From: Macrostomum hystrix
Lineage: Eukaryota; Platyhelminthes; Macrostomidae
Assembly: GCA_950097015.1 (NCBI GenBank)
Contig: CATNEN010000002.1
Location: forward strand, 3,782,001 to 3,846,000
DNA length: 64,000 nucleotides
Direction: 5' to 3'
The notes beneath the pieces are model-generated. The model worked only from the letters and a program-made list of their open reading frames with translations. It was not told the origin of the DNA and ran no database searches. The position numbers were made by a program, and so were the translations under genes. Below are positions 11,794-22,369 of the stretch, in pieces; position 1 is the stretch's first letter; the number at the start of each line of letters is the position of its first letter.

Positions 11794-13266
11794 GCCGCAA
11801 CTCGTCTAGTCACCAGGTGTTTGACCTAAATTTTTCTAGGCCAAGAACAACAAGCGATGCGGCTTCGCATCACAACTGCTGCCCAGGATACGGAAGCAAG
11901 TAGGTTGCAGAAAACTTTTGCTGCTTTGCTTTGCGAGTTTTTATATACTCACCTTGAGCTCAAATCCCAACCTCAATACTCACCTTGATCTCAAATCCCA
12001 ACCTCAATACTCACCTTGATCTCAAATCCCAACCTCAATACTCACCTTGATCTCAAATCCCAACCTCAATACTCACCTTGAGCTCAAATCCCAACCTCAA
12101 TACTCACCTTGATCTCAAATCCCAACCTCAATACTCACCTTGATCTCAAATCCCAACCTCAATACTCACCTTGAGCTCAAATCCCAACCTCAATACTCAC
12201 CTTGATCTCAAATCCCAACCTCAATACTCACCTTGATCTCAAATCACAACCTCAATACTCACCTTGAGCTCAAATCCCAACCTCAATACTCACCTTGATC
12301 TCAAATCCCAACCTCAATACTCACCTTGAGCTCAAATCCCAACCTCAATACTCACCTTGATCTCAAATCCCAACCTCAATACTCACATTGATCTCAATAC
12401 CAGTCTGGTTTTGGGATTTAGGCCAAATAACCGATTTTGGGATTTGGATATTTGAGCTGATTTTGGCATTAGGAATTAGGAAATATGATTTTGGGATTCC
12501 GGTAGGAAACTGATTCTGGGATTTAGATAGGAAAACTGATTTTGGGATTCAGGTAGGAAAACTAATTTGGGATTTCAAGCATTTCAAATCTCTGATAATC
12601 CCTGTTCTCAGCGCCAGTCGCAATTTCCGGCCGCGGGCTCGCTCCTACGGCAATAAGTTTGGTCGGCCAGCAGCCGGTCCTGACGGCTCTGTGAACGCCG
12701 CAAACAACAGCTGCTGCTGCTGCTGCTGCAGCACCGCTGCCGCCTACTGCGACGCCGCCGCTGCCGCATCGTCTGGCGCGTCGCCTGCTCCATCGCTGGC
12801 TCTGTCCTGCGGCATGAGGCCTCTGTCCGAGTCCACAGCGTCATCGTCTGGCGAGTTGGCCCCGTCCAGCGTGCAGCAGCAGCAGCAGCAGCAGCAGTTG
12901 ATGTCCAGAAGAAATCAACCAGTTGACGATGAGGGCAGCTACGTCACGATGCTGCTCCGTCCGACGAAGAGCTGCCTGAGGCAGAACAGCGACCTGCCCT
13001 GCCAGCAGACGTTGGCGCCGACCCAGGACTTTGACGACAGCGGCGAAATTGACGAAGAATTCGACCCTTACTGGGTGCCTCCCGGACCATTGGATTGTCT
13101 GCTTGATCCTGCTGCTGCTGCTGCTGCCTCCGCCGCCGCCGCCGCTTCACCGTCACCCATCGCAAGCACCGAGGAGCAGCAGCAGCTGACAATGAAAAAA
13201 TCGAGACCGGTGGAAGTACTAGAAGAAGAAGACTATTTCATGATGGACTTGAATTCTGCATCCTAG
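850..13266 (+). CDS. IRS: insulin receptor substrate (PH-PTB docking protein)
   Basis: Coding exons: 850-1197, 2498-2866, 6299-6567, about 6992-7365, 11539-11899 and 12612-13266, giving about 790 residues. IRS proteins dock on the insulin/IGF receptor at the plasma membrane and recruit PI3-kinase. A PH domain (about 10-142, helix Trp133) spans exons 1-2. An IRS-type PTB domain (about 150-260) has arginines at 210 and 227, matching the phosphotyrosine-binding pair of the family, and its last helix starts exon 3. The disordered tail carries YCLM (about 410), YVTM (about 684) and YFMM (about 782), the YxxM sites read by PI3K p85, plus YGN near exon 6's start, a possible Grb2 site. The start ATG has A at -3 and G at +4. 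The tail has several CAG-encoded Gln runs and six consecutive Cys near 12709. All junctions close in phase except exon 3 to exon 4: the obvious acceptor ending at 6984 breaks the frame, while an AG ending at 6991 or AGs inside the preceding array keep it. The family call is strong; the exon 4 start is uncertain. Confidence 0.87.
1231..2465 (+). repeat. 24-bp minisatellite in IRS intron 1
   Basis: About 51 nearly identical 24-bp units beginning agtctagaaagtagcgat fill almost the whole intron (1198-2497), starting about 33 nt after the donor. Because 24 is a multiple of 3, one frame stays open for 442 codons (SHSLESSD repeats). That frame matches neither flanking exon, and the PH domain is continuous across the spliced junction, so the repeat is intronic. 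Confidence 0.95.
2928..3395 (+). repeat. 13/14-bp minisatellite, IRS intron 2 left
   Basis: Units of tctaatctcatag with 14-bp variants (an extra c). Degenerate copies can be followed back almost to the exon 2 donor at 2867. Confidence 0.85.
3708..6262 (+). repeat. 20-bp minisatellite, IRS intron 2 right
   Basis: About 2.5 kb of 20-bp units such as cagttattatcccaatcagt and a tcctcattcatt variant. A block starting near 4075 recurs 771 bp later near 4846 with almost no changes, so the array has a higher-order duplication. It ends about 36 nt before the exon 3 acceptor. Confidence 0.95.
6650..6935 (+). repeat. 24-bp minisatellite in IRS intron 3, open in coding frame
   Basis: About twelve 24-bp units (gattttccctagtttgaa..., alternating with a ggtcta form) are arranged mostly as a three-unit, 72-bp period. 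The frame of exon 4 (codons starting at positions divisible by 3) stays open through the array and encodes LKSTIFPG or LKSTIFPS repeats. The ttttccctag units look like 3' splice sites. Confidence 0.9.
7401..8198 (+). repeat. 35-bp minisatellite, IRS intron 4
   Basis: About 23 copies of a 35-bp unit starting gtttagattggtcatagccc, beginning 35 nt after the exon 4 donor. Divergence is a few single-base variants. Confidence 0.95.
8199..8860 (+). other. unique sequence inside IRS intron 4
   Basis: About 660 bp of pyrimidine-rich unique sequence between two arrays. I see no exon, and exons 4 and 5 already join in phase without one. Confidence 0.5.
8861..9954 (+). repeat. 20-bp minisatellite, IRS intron 4
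   Basis: About 54 units of aatggacataaaactgacag and one-base variants. Distinct variant units recur at a 260-bp spacing (9101/9361, 9221/9481, 9301/9561), so thirteen units form a higher-order repeat. The minus-strand frames stay open, producing long spurious ORFs. Confidence 0.95.
9955..10383 (+). other. unique sequence inside IRS intron 4
   Basis: About 430 bp between two arrays, with no recognisable gene or RNA. Confidence 0.4.
10384..10645 (+). repeat. 21-bp minisatellite, IRS intron 4
   Basis: About a dozen pyrimidine-rich 21-bp units (ttctcccctaccttccccaa plus g), somewhat degenerate at both ends. Confidence 0.9.
10646..11295 (+). other. AT-rich unique sequence inside IRS intron 4
   Basis: About 650 bp, AT-rich, without a supported exon or RNA. 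Confidence 0.4.
11296..11525 (+). repeat. 23-bp minisatellite, IRS intron 4
   Basis: About ten units of accttgaaacatgacattca plus ttg, ending a few bases before the exon 5 acceptor (AG at 11537-11538). Confidence 0.9.
11945..12395 (+). repeat. 31-bp minisatellite, IRS intron 5
   Basis: About 14 units of 31 bp beginning tcaaatcccaacctcaata, starting about 45 nt after the exon 5 donor. Confidence 0.93.
12400..12580 (+). repeat. degenerate minisatellite, IRS intron 5
   Basis: Seven or so diverged copies of a unit of about 26 bp centred on tgattttgggatttagg, much less uniform than its neighbour and therefore probably older. Confidence 0.7.
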
Positions 13267-13425
13267 ACAATAGATTCGCTTCTGATTAACAAATTTTTAC
13301 TTGGAAATTAGATAAATTTTGTTACATTTTTTTACATTTTGTCTGGCCTATTCGCTTTCTCTGCCTTTTTTCCTGCTTCGTTTTGCTTGCTTTTTTTGCT
13401 CTCGCTTGCTGCGCCTTTGATCAAC

Positions 13426-13431
13426 AATAAA
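13426..13431 (+). terminator. polyadenylation signal of the IRS gene
   Basis: AATAAA lies about 160 nt downstream of the IRS stop codon, after a T-rich stretch, which is a suitable distance for the 3' end of the transcript. Confidence 0.6.
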
Positions 13432-14262
13432 AACTATGAAAAAGGCGCTTCTAGACTTGGCTGTTGTGGCTTTGATGTGACCTGATTTATTGGCAGTAGA
13501 GAGACCTTAGAGAGCTCGTAAGTTTCACAAAAATTCGTCACATATCGGCTATCTATTTAACTACAAAACATTGGGAATTTCTTAAGACTTATAAAAACCA
13601 ACATTTTTCACTGTATTTCATTCCGTTATTTCGTGTCTTAATTATTTGATAATTGTAAATTCTAAGTAATTAGTCTGTTATCTGGTCTCAGAATATTTTA
13701 TTTGATTTCATCATTCGACTTTGCTGTCTCCTGTTTGTTTGTTTGTTTGTTTGTTTGTTTGTTTGTTTGTTTGTTTAAGAATCGAATTATTAAATTATTA
13801 ATTATTTAAAATACTACTTCTCTTCTTACTTACCCAACTAATTATAGCAGCTAGATTTAAATCATTGAAAACGGCTAGATTTTATTGGTCATTGTTCTGT
13901 GTTCATAATTTAATCTCTGTGTTTCGTACACTATGTATTCTGTCTTTTGTTTGTTTGTCTATATTTAATTCATCGCTTAATAATAATTTCATGTGTTGCT
14001 TGTTGAGAATAATTCTAGTTTTATTTATGATAAATTGTGAATTTAAATAAATCTCCGAAGATAACCGATGTTCTGCTCGAATTAACTAGTACGCGCTGAC
14101 TTGCTAGCTAGCCGATATGTATAGAAAATTGGGTCAGAAACTGGGTAGATAAATTGGGTGATTAACTGGATAAAAAAAAAATAAGAACAATTTTTCTTAA
14201 ATTAGAAACTTAGGCAAAATTAAACCTCGCGTGCCCATGAGAATAATCAGATAGGGGAGTGT
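13432..14262. other. AT-rich intergenic sequence with a TTTG microsatellite
   Basis: No gene seen. A short (TTTG)n microsatellite occupies about 13733-13777; the remainder is AT-rich unique DNA. Confidence 0.6.
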
Positions 14263-15362
14263 TTAGGTTGAAGGAGCGATTAGATAGGGCAGAGATTAGA
14301 TAGGGTAGAGATTAGATAGGGTAGAGATTAGATATGGTAGAGATTAGATAGGGTAGAGATTAGATATGGTAGAGATTAGATAGGGTAGTGAAATAACTCT
14401 AGACTGGTGGTATTTAGAACGAAACGTAAACAGTCAGAGCTCCACGCTCCTGAGAACAGCGATATATATTTTATGCGACGGCACGTTGGGTGTAAGGATT
14501 AGGGGGTGATAAAATAGAGCGAACAATGATTTGAAAGTCAGCCAGTTACCCAAACGGCTGCCAGCGTGGTGTACTCAGCGTACGCGCGCTGGCTGCACAT
14601 GGCTGCACCGCACAATGAAATGATATTCAGCCAGTTAACAGACAGCTGCCAGCGCGGTGTACTCAGCGTTGTACTACGCGCTGGCTGCAAGTCACTACAT
14701 AACAGGTAGATATTAGATATGGTAGATATTAGATAGGGTAGAGATTAGATAGTGTAGAGATTAGATAGGGAGAGATTAGATAGGGTAGAGATTAGATAGG
14801 GAGAGATTAGATAGGTTAGAGATTAGATAGGGTGGAGATCAGATAGGGTAGAGATTAGATAGGGTACAGATTAGATAGGGTACAGATTAGATAGGGTACA
14901 GATTAGATAGGGTACAGATTAGATAGTGTAGATATTAGATAGGGTAGAGATTAGATAGGGTAGAGATTAGATAGTGTAGATATTAGATAGGGTAGAGATT
15001 AGATAGGGTAGAGATTAGATAGGGTAGAGATTAGATAGGGTGGAGATCAGATAGGGTAGAGATTAGATAGGGTACAGATTAGATAGGGTACAGATTAGAT
15101 AGGGTACAGATTAGATAGTGTAGATATTAGATAGGGTAGAGATTAGATAGGGTAGAGATTAGATAGTGTAGATATTAGATAGGGTAGAGATTAGATATGG
15201 TAGATATTAGATATGGTAGAGATTAGATAGGGTAGAGATTAGATAGGGTAGAGATCAGATAGGGTAGAGATTAGATAGTGTAGAGATCAGATAGGGTAGA
15301 GATTAGATAGTGTAGAGATTAGACTGGGTAGAGATAAGATAAGGAAGAGATTAGATAGGGAA
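14263..15362 (+). repeat. 16-bp minisatellite split by a hairpin duplication
   Basis: Units of gatagggtagagatta (16 bp, some 15 bp) run at 14263-14395 and 14701-15362. The gap holds two similar hairpin-forming copies, described separately. Confidence 0.9.
14524..14690. repeat. two tandem foldback copies (about 85 bp each)
   Basis: Two related segments, about 14524-14600 and 14612-14690, share cagccagtta, a core of gtgtactcagcgt and a cgcgctggctgca end. In the second, gccagcgcg pairs perfectly with cgcgctggc downstream, with a further gtac pair inside, so it can form a stem-loop. It could be a small foldback (MITE-like) element or a structured RNA; I cannot tell which. Confidence 0.55.
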
Positions 15363-16290
15363 TCTGTTCTATGGGGTGCCGAATCCTACTCAAGCGTTGG
15401 ATTTAGCAGCTTTATAAAGTGCAAGTTCTCTGGGCGTGGTCCAGATTTTATCTTGGAATTCGCTGATAATTATTGCCTTTGTGAGATCAGATTTGGTCGA
15501 ATCGTACGTATAGTGTTTTTTTCCTTTTGTATTTTTCTGGATTCTCTGCTAGCAGATTGATATTGCTTGAATGATAATTCATTACATCAATGGATTATAT
15601 AAATCTATTTAGTAAACTCGTCTTCTAGTCTCAGGTTTTTTAAATTTATTTTTATCTTTATTTAAACAAAAGTAGCGTAAATGGCTTAAATTAACAAAAC
15701 ATTTCGTTTGCATCACTGTAAGGCAAGTTACATTATCACAGCGTGAAAACAATGAGAAAATATTGGCTATGTTTAATCACTATCGCATTGTGTACAAAAT
15801 ATCATTGTTCTAGTTTTCATACGTGCACACAGAACTGATCTTGCCTGTACTTTTAACAAATAAAACTAGAATTAATCACTCGCGGAAGATTTTCGATTTG
15901 CTGCTAGCCTAAAAACAGATATTTTGTCATCTATAACAGGCTCATGCTCTACTTTTTATTGTACTTTTGCATTCACAGTCTGCTAGAGTTAATATGCTCA
16001 AAACCTAGACTAAGGCTGGCTTTTTATTGATTTTGTCAAATATAACAATCAGAAATGTTTGTTCTTCTCTGCTGTTTTTTGCCTTTTTTCACACTGTCGT
16101 CTTCTGGTTTTGCTGCATTCTATGTGAGCCTCTGTTTTTAGATGTGTAGGTAGATTTGAGTCTGTTTGAGTAGGCTTAGAATCGAGATTTTTATTTGCTG
16201 CATCCCTGGTTTCTGTTACAGTTTTTATAAATCTTTTTATCCCTATTTTGCTTTGCTGGCATAACATTGGTAGTTATTTTCTCAGGGATA
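15363..16290. other. AT-rich intergenic sequence
   Basis: No supported gene, RNA or array in about 930 bp. Confidence 0.5.
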
Positions 16291-17585
16291 GGAAATACAG
16301 TTAAAGTGGATAGAGAATCAGGGTAGAGTGGATAGAGAATCCGGGTAGAGTGGATAGAGAATCCGGGTAGATTGGATAGAGAATAAAAGTAGAGTGGATA
16401 GAGAATCGGTGTAGATTGGATAGAGAATCGGGGTAGAGTGGATAGAGAATCCGGGTAGATTGGATAGAGAATAAAAGTAGAGTGGATAGAGAATCTGTGT
16501 AGATTGGATAGAGAATCCGGGTAGATTGGATAGAGAATAAAAGTAGAGTGGATAGAGAATCTGTGTAGATTAGATAGAGAATCGGTGTAGATTGGATAGA
16601 GAATCCGGGTAGATTGGATAGAGAATAAGAGTAGATTGGATAGAGAATCGGTGTAGATTGGATAGAGAATAAAAGTAGAGTGGATAGAGAATCGGTGTAG
16701 ATTGGACAGAGAATCCGGGTAGATTGGATAGAGAATAAAAGTAGAGTGGATAGAGAATCGGTGTAGATTGGATAGAGAATCGGGGTAGAGTGGATAGAGA
16801 ATCCGGGTAGATTGGATAGAGAATAAAAGTAGAGTGGATAGAGAATCTGTGTAGATTGGATAGAGAAACGGTGTAGATTGGATAGAGAATAAAAGTAGAG
16901 TGGATAGAGAATCGGTGTAGATTGGATAGAGAATCCGGGTAGATTGGATAGAGAATAAAAGTAGAGTGGATAGAGAATCGGTGTAGATTGGATAGAGAAT
17001 CGGGGTAGAGTGGATAGAGAATCGGGGTAGAGTGGATAGAGAATCCGGGTAGATTGGATAGAGAATAAAAGTAGAGTGGATAGAGAATCTGTGTAGATTG
17101 GATAGAGAAACGGTGTAGATTGGATAGAGAATAAAAGTAGAGTGGATAGAGAATCGGTGTAGATTGGATAGAGAATCCGGGTAGATTGGATAGAGAATAA
17201 AAGTAGAGTGGATAGAGAATCGGTGTAGATTGGATAGAGAATCGGGGTAGAGTGGATAGAGAATCCAGGTAGATTGGATAGAGAATCGGTGTAGATTGGA
17301 TAGAGAATCCGGGTACATTGGATAGAGAATAAAAGTAGAGTGGATAGAGAATCGGTGTAGATTGGATAGAGAATCGGTGTAGATTGGATAGCGAATCGGT
17401 GTAGATTGGATAGAGATTCGGTGTAGATTGGATAGTGAATCAGTGTAGAGTGGATAGAGAATCGGTGTAGATTGGATAGAGAATCTGTGTAGATTGGATA
17501 GCGAATCGGTGTAGATTGGATAGAGATTCGGTGTAGATTGGATAGAGAATCAGTGTAGAGTGGATAGAGAATCGAAGTACGAGCG
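16291..17585 (+). repeat. 22-bp minisatellite
   Basis: About 59 units of roughly 22 bp built on tagattggatagagaat with ccggg, cggtg or aaaag between cores, alternating in mixed-type periods. The unit has no stop in any minus-strand frame, so a 375-codon frame with a 22-residue period results; it has no coding signature. Confidence 0.93.
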
Positions 17586-18111
17586 TAGAGTAAGGTAGAT
17601 AGTTTAAAGAGTTAATATATATATCCTATATATATATATAATAATATATGGTAAAATGTATATATCATACTTGTAGAATATAGTGCAATGACCCAGACAG
17701 GTGCAGGCACTAGGCGGTTGCTAAGAGGCCTGAGCAGTTAAATCAGTTGCATGTTTACCCAGCGGATCAGGCCGAAAAGTGCAAGAAAGTAGAAAAACAT
17801 TTGCCCGCTTGCTCTTCCCATGTCAGCTTATCTTGAAATAAGATTTCCCTCTTCCTAGCCTTCCCCTTTGAGCTCCCCGCCACACTGTAGGCTGCAGATT
17901 TGAGCACATTTTACAGATTGCGTGTTTGAGCGGTGAGTTTTGAGTTTCTGGGTGTGTCTCTCAGCTCTCTTAGTCTCTGTTCGTGATGATAAGACTGCGA
18001 AATGTGTGTTTGGTGTTGCCATGGTTACCTGAGATTGTTTATCACTAGGCATCCGGCATCTGCTTCTAACCACTCTGCTACCCGGGTTTTCTCCTTGTAT
18101 TCTTTTTATCT
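17586..18111. other. intergenic sequence with TA-rich microsatellite
   Basis: A TA-rich tract occupies about 17610-17660. The rest is unique and shows no gene. Confidence 0.5.
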
Positions 18112-18465
18112 ACTCTTCTGCCATCTCTACTCTCCTCTCCTTCTCTCCTCCTCTCCTCACCTCCTCTCCTTCTCTCCTCCTCCTCTCCTCACCTCCTCCT
18201 CTCCTTCTCTCATCCTCCTCTCCTCTCCTCCTCCTCTCCTCACCTCCTCCTCTCCTCTCCTCCTCCTCTCCTCACCTCCTCCTCTCCTCTCCTCCTCCTC
18301 TTCTCACCTCCTCCTCTCCTCTCCTCTACTCCTCCTCTCCTCTCCTCCTCCTCTCCTCTCCTCTACTCCTCATCTCCTCACCTCCTCCTCTACTCTCCTC
18401 TCCTCCTCCCTCCTCTCCTCTACTCCTCCTCTCCTCATCCTCTCCTCCTCTCGTTCTCTCATAGC
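18112..18465 (+). repeat. CT-rich low-complexity tract
   Basis: About 350 bp of nearly pure pyrimidine (tcctcctctcctc) with an irregular period. Confidence 0.9.
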
Positions 18466-18869
18466 CTTTCTCAATAATTCTTACTCTATTATGTTTCCAC
18501 ATCCGACTCGTGCTTGTTCCACAGTTCTAGTACACCGGTACTCTAGTATGTTCAGAAACATTGTATATTTATTTTCATATTCCTACTTTCTGCTACAATC
18601 CAATCTTCCCACAATCAGCATTTGTTCGGTACCAATCAGTTTTTTTATTTCTCACAGCTAAAATTTCTATGCGTGTTTTGGCTTGAATTTCTAGATAACC
18701 GATTCAGTTTTGTCCCCGGAATACATTGCAACATCCGAGCTTCTGATACTCTATGCTTTGCGTGATGAAATATTCATTTTCGGGGCATGACGACAAGGCG
18801 CGTGAAGTACTTCAGCTAGTACACAATGGGGTTGCTTTTGTCTGTGTCCAGGTTTTCTAAGAAACAGAT
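18466..18869. other. intergenic unique sequence
   Basis: Nothing recognisable in about 400 bp. Confidence 0.4.
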
Positions 18870-19925
18870 AACTGCCCTTCCTTCCCAGATCCTCAGATTA
18901 ACAAACTGCCCTTCCTTCCCAGATCCTCAGATTAACAAACTGCCCTTCCTTCCCAGATCCTCAGATTAACAAACTGCCCTTCCTTCCCAGATCCTCAGAT
19001 TAACAAACTGCCCTTCCTTCCCAGATCCTCAGATTAACAAACTGCCCTTCCTTCCCAGATCCTCAGATTAACAAACTGCCCTTCCTTCCCAGATCCTCAG
19101 ATTAACAAACTGCCCTTCCTTCCCAGATCCTCAGATTTACAAACTGCCCTTCCTTCCCAGATCCTCAGATTTACAAACTGCCCTTCCTTCCCAGATCCTC
19201 AGATTAACAAACTGCCCTTCCTTCCCAGATCCTCAGATTAACAAACTGCCCTTCCTTCCCAGATCCTCAGATTAACAAACTGCCCTTCCTTCCCAGATCC
19301 TCAGATTAACAAACTGCCCTTCCTTCCCAGATCCTCAGATTAACAAACTGCCCTTCCTTCCCAGATCCTCAGATTAACAAACTGCCCTTCCTTCCCAGAT
19401 CCTCAGATTAACAAACTGCCCTCCCTTCCCAGATCCTCAGATTAACAAACTGCCCTCCCTTCCCAGATCCTCAGATTAACAAACTGCCCTTCCTTCCCAG
19501 ATCCTCAGATTAACAAACTGCCCTCCCTTCCCAGATCCTCAGATTAACAAACTGCCCTTCCTTCCCAGATCCTCAGATTAACAAACTGCCCTTCCTTCCC
19601 AGATCCTCAGATTAACAAACTGCCCTTCATTCCCAGATCCTCAGATTTACAAACTGCCCTCCCTTCCCAGATCCTCAGATTAACAAACTGCCCTTCCTTC
19701 CCAGATCCTCAGATTAACAAACTGCCCTTCCTTCCCAGATCCTCAGATTAACAAACTGCCCTCCCTTCCCAGATCCTCAGATTAACAAACTGCCCTTCCT
19801 TCCCAGATCCTCAGATTAACAAACTGCCCTCCCTTCCCAGATCCTCAGATTTACAAACTGCCCTTCCTTCCCAGATCCTCAGATTAACAAACTGCACTGC
19901 CCTCCCTTCCCAGATCCTCCTTCAA
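18870..19925 (+). repeat. 34-bp minisatellite
   Basis: About 31 units of 34 bp, beginning acaaactgcccttccttcc and followed by cagatcctcagatta. They are very uniform (mainly t/c and a/t variants). Each unit contains a pyrimidine tract followed by cag. Confidence 0.95.
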
Positions 19926-20261
19926 ACTGCACTGGCAATTACAATTATATTTGTGAGTCTGAGTTCAGGGTAGCATTGTATCATTTGTTGTCAACTGTGC
20001 CAGTCACTTGCAATTGATACTGCTCGCGTCACCCGCTGGCGTATCGTCCTTTTAATGCTGGAAAAATATCAAGTGATCACTTGTGCTCTAGCTGCTTGTT
20101 GTTCTGTCCATTAATCGGCACAAGTCTCTTCAACGGTACAAAATCCCTTGATTGTCAATCAGAGTCCTAGAAGTTTTTGGAAGATACTAGTTGCCTGGGA
20201 CAGTGTGAGGTTTAACTGAAGACTCAATATGTTAATGAGACTGAATCAGATTTAAGATTAG
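19926..20261. other. intergenic unique sequence
   Basis: About 335 bp with no recognisable feature. Confidence 0.4.
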
Positions 20262-20925
20262 AGAGATAGATGGATATTTAAGTGATAGACTATGTGAGAT
20301 CTGGTGAGATTAATGAGATATACAGGGTGAGATTTATGAGATAGACGGGGTGAGGTTCATGAGATATACAGGGTGAGATTAACCGGGTGAGATTTATGAG
20401 ATAGACGGGGTGAGATTAATGAGATAGACGGGGTGAGATTAATGAGATATACAGGGTGAGATTTATGAGATAGACGGGGTGAGATTTATGAGATAGACAG
20501 GATGAGATTAATGAGATAGACAGGATGAGATTGATGAGATAGACAGGATGAGATTAATGAGATAGACAGGATGAGATTGATGAGATAGACCGGATGAGAT
20601 TAATAAGATAGACCGGATGAGATTAATGAGATAGACAGGATGAGATTGATGAGATAGACCGGATGAGATTTATGAGATAGACGGGGTGAGATTAATGAGA
20701 TAGACGGGGTGAGATTAATGAGATATACAGGGTGAGATTTATGAGATAGACGGGGTGAGATTTATGAGATAGACTGGATGAGATTAATGAGATAGACAGG
20801 ATGAGATTGATGAGATAGACCGGATGAGATTAATAAGATAGACCGGATGAGATTAATGAGATAGACAGGATGAGATTGATGAGATAGACAGGATGAGATT
20901 TTTGAGATAGAGAGGGTCACATTTC
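20262..20925 (+). repeat. 23-bp minisatellite
   Basis: About 28 units of gagatagacaggatgagatt plus aat, with variants cggggt and ccggat. Blocks of several units recur, suggesting higher-order duplication. Confidence 0.93.
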
Positions 20926-21324
20926 TTAAATAGTCTTAGATGTATTAGATAAGCGTGGTCAGGTATGCTTGATGGCAAGTTGTTTACCTCCCAGCGGCAG
21001 TTGAAAAAATATTTTTTTTCTGCGTCTGGTCCTAAAAGTACTTTCTATAGTTGGTCGCTTTTTTGTCGGTTATCTATTTTACGGAGCATTTATGATATTA
21101 CTATCAGTAGGGCTAAGCCATTTTCATCTAGCCACCTACTCATATGTACCATAGAAATCTCACTAAATTTCGGATTACGAGTATTTTAGGACAAATTCTT
21201 ATTGAATGACTAAATTATTTTAGATCTTAGATTTCAGATATTGTAGATCTGGGAGGGCAGATTGAGATTAGTGATCTGAATGGGCTAGGTTTCAATTAGG
21301 GTATTATTGAGAGCTAGATATGGA
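20926..21324. other. intergenic sequence upstream of the PHF20-like gene
   Basis: About 400 bp. An open frame at 20965-21189 has no family resemblance or splice support. A short first exon of the next gene could lie here but cannot be identified. Confidence 0.35.
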
Positions 21325-22335
21325 TTAAGGATTTAGTGTTAGATTTGGGACCTGGGATTGGTAGATTAAGAATTAGGATCTGGGATTGGTAGATTAAGAA
21401 TTAGGATCTGGGATTGGTAGATTAAGAATTAGGATCTGGGATTGGTAGATTAAGAATTAGGATCTGGGATTGGTAGATTGAGAATTGGGATCTGGGATTG
21501 GTAGATTGAGAATTGGGATCTGGGATTGGTAGATTAAGAATTAGGATCTGGGATTGGTAGATTGAGAATTAGGATCTGGGATTGGTAGATTAAGAATTAG
21601 GATCTGGGATTGGTAGATTAAGAATTAGGATCTGGGATTGGTAGATTGAGAATTGGGATCTGGGATTGGTAGATTGAGAATTAGGATCTGGGATTGGTAG
21701 ATTAAGAATTGGGATCTGGGATTGGTAGATTGAGAATTGGGATCTGGGATTGGTAGATTGAGAATTAGGACCTGGGATTGGTAGATTAAGAATTAGGATC
21801 TGGAATTGGTAGATTAAGAATTAGGATCTGGGATGGCTAGATTGAGAATTGGGATCTGGGATGGCTAGATTGAGAATTGGGATCTGGGATTGGTAGATTA
21901 AGAATTAGGATCTGGGATTGGTAGATTAAGAATTGGGATCTGGGATTGGTAGATTAAGAATTAGGATCTGGAATTGGTAGATTAAGAATTAGGATCTGGG
22001 ATTGGTAGATTGAGAATTAGGATCTGGGATTGGTAGATTAAGAATTAGGATCTGGGATTGGTAGATTAAGAATTAGGATCTGGGATTGGTAGATTGAGAA
22101 TTGGGATCTGGGATTGGTAGATTAAGAATTAGGATCTGGGATTGGTAGATTAAGAATTGGGATCTGGGATTGGTAGATTAAGAATTGGGATCTGGGATTG
22201 GTAGATTGAGAATTGGGATCTGGGATTGGTAGATTAAGAATTAGGATCTGGAATTGGTAGATTAAGAATTGGGATCTGGGATTGTTAGATTAAGAATTAG
22301 GATCTGGGATGGCTAGATTGAGATTTAGGATCTAA
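21325..22335 (+). repeat. 28-bp minisatellite upstream of the PHF20-like gene
   Basis: About 36 units of 28 bp built on gaattaggatctgggattgg, ending about 35 bp before the ATG at 22370. It lies either in the promoter/5' UTR or in a first intron of that gene. Confidence 0.95.
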
Positions 22336-22369
22336 GTGAAGCTGAGATCTGAGACTGGACTATGAGGCC

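Noticed and set aside
11604-11813. Leu-rich minus frame as a small membrane protein
   Set aside because: It is the complement of the CAG tract in IRS exon 5; splice phase supports the + frame.
16191-17318. 375-codon minus frame (YPDSLSNLHRFSI repeats)
   Set aside because: The 22-bp unit is stop-free in all minus frames, so the frame cycles with a 22-residue period; an array artefact.
18870-19925. CRISPR array
   Set aside because: Units are contiguous and uniform, without unique spacers, in an animal genome with introns.
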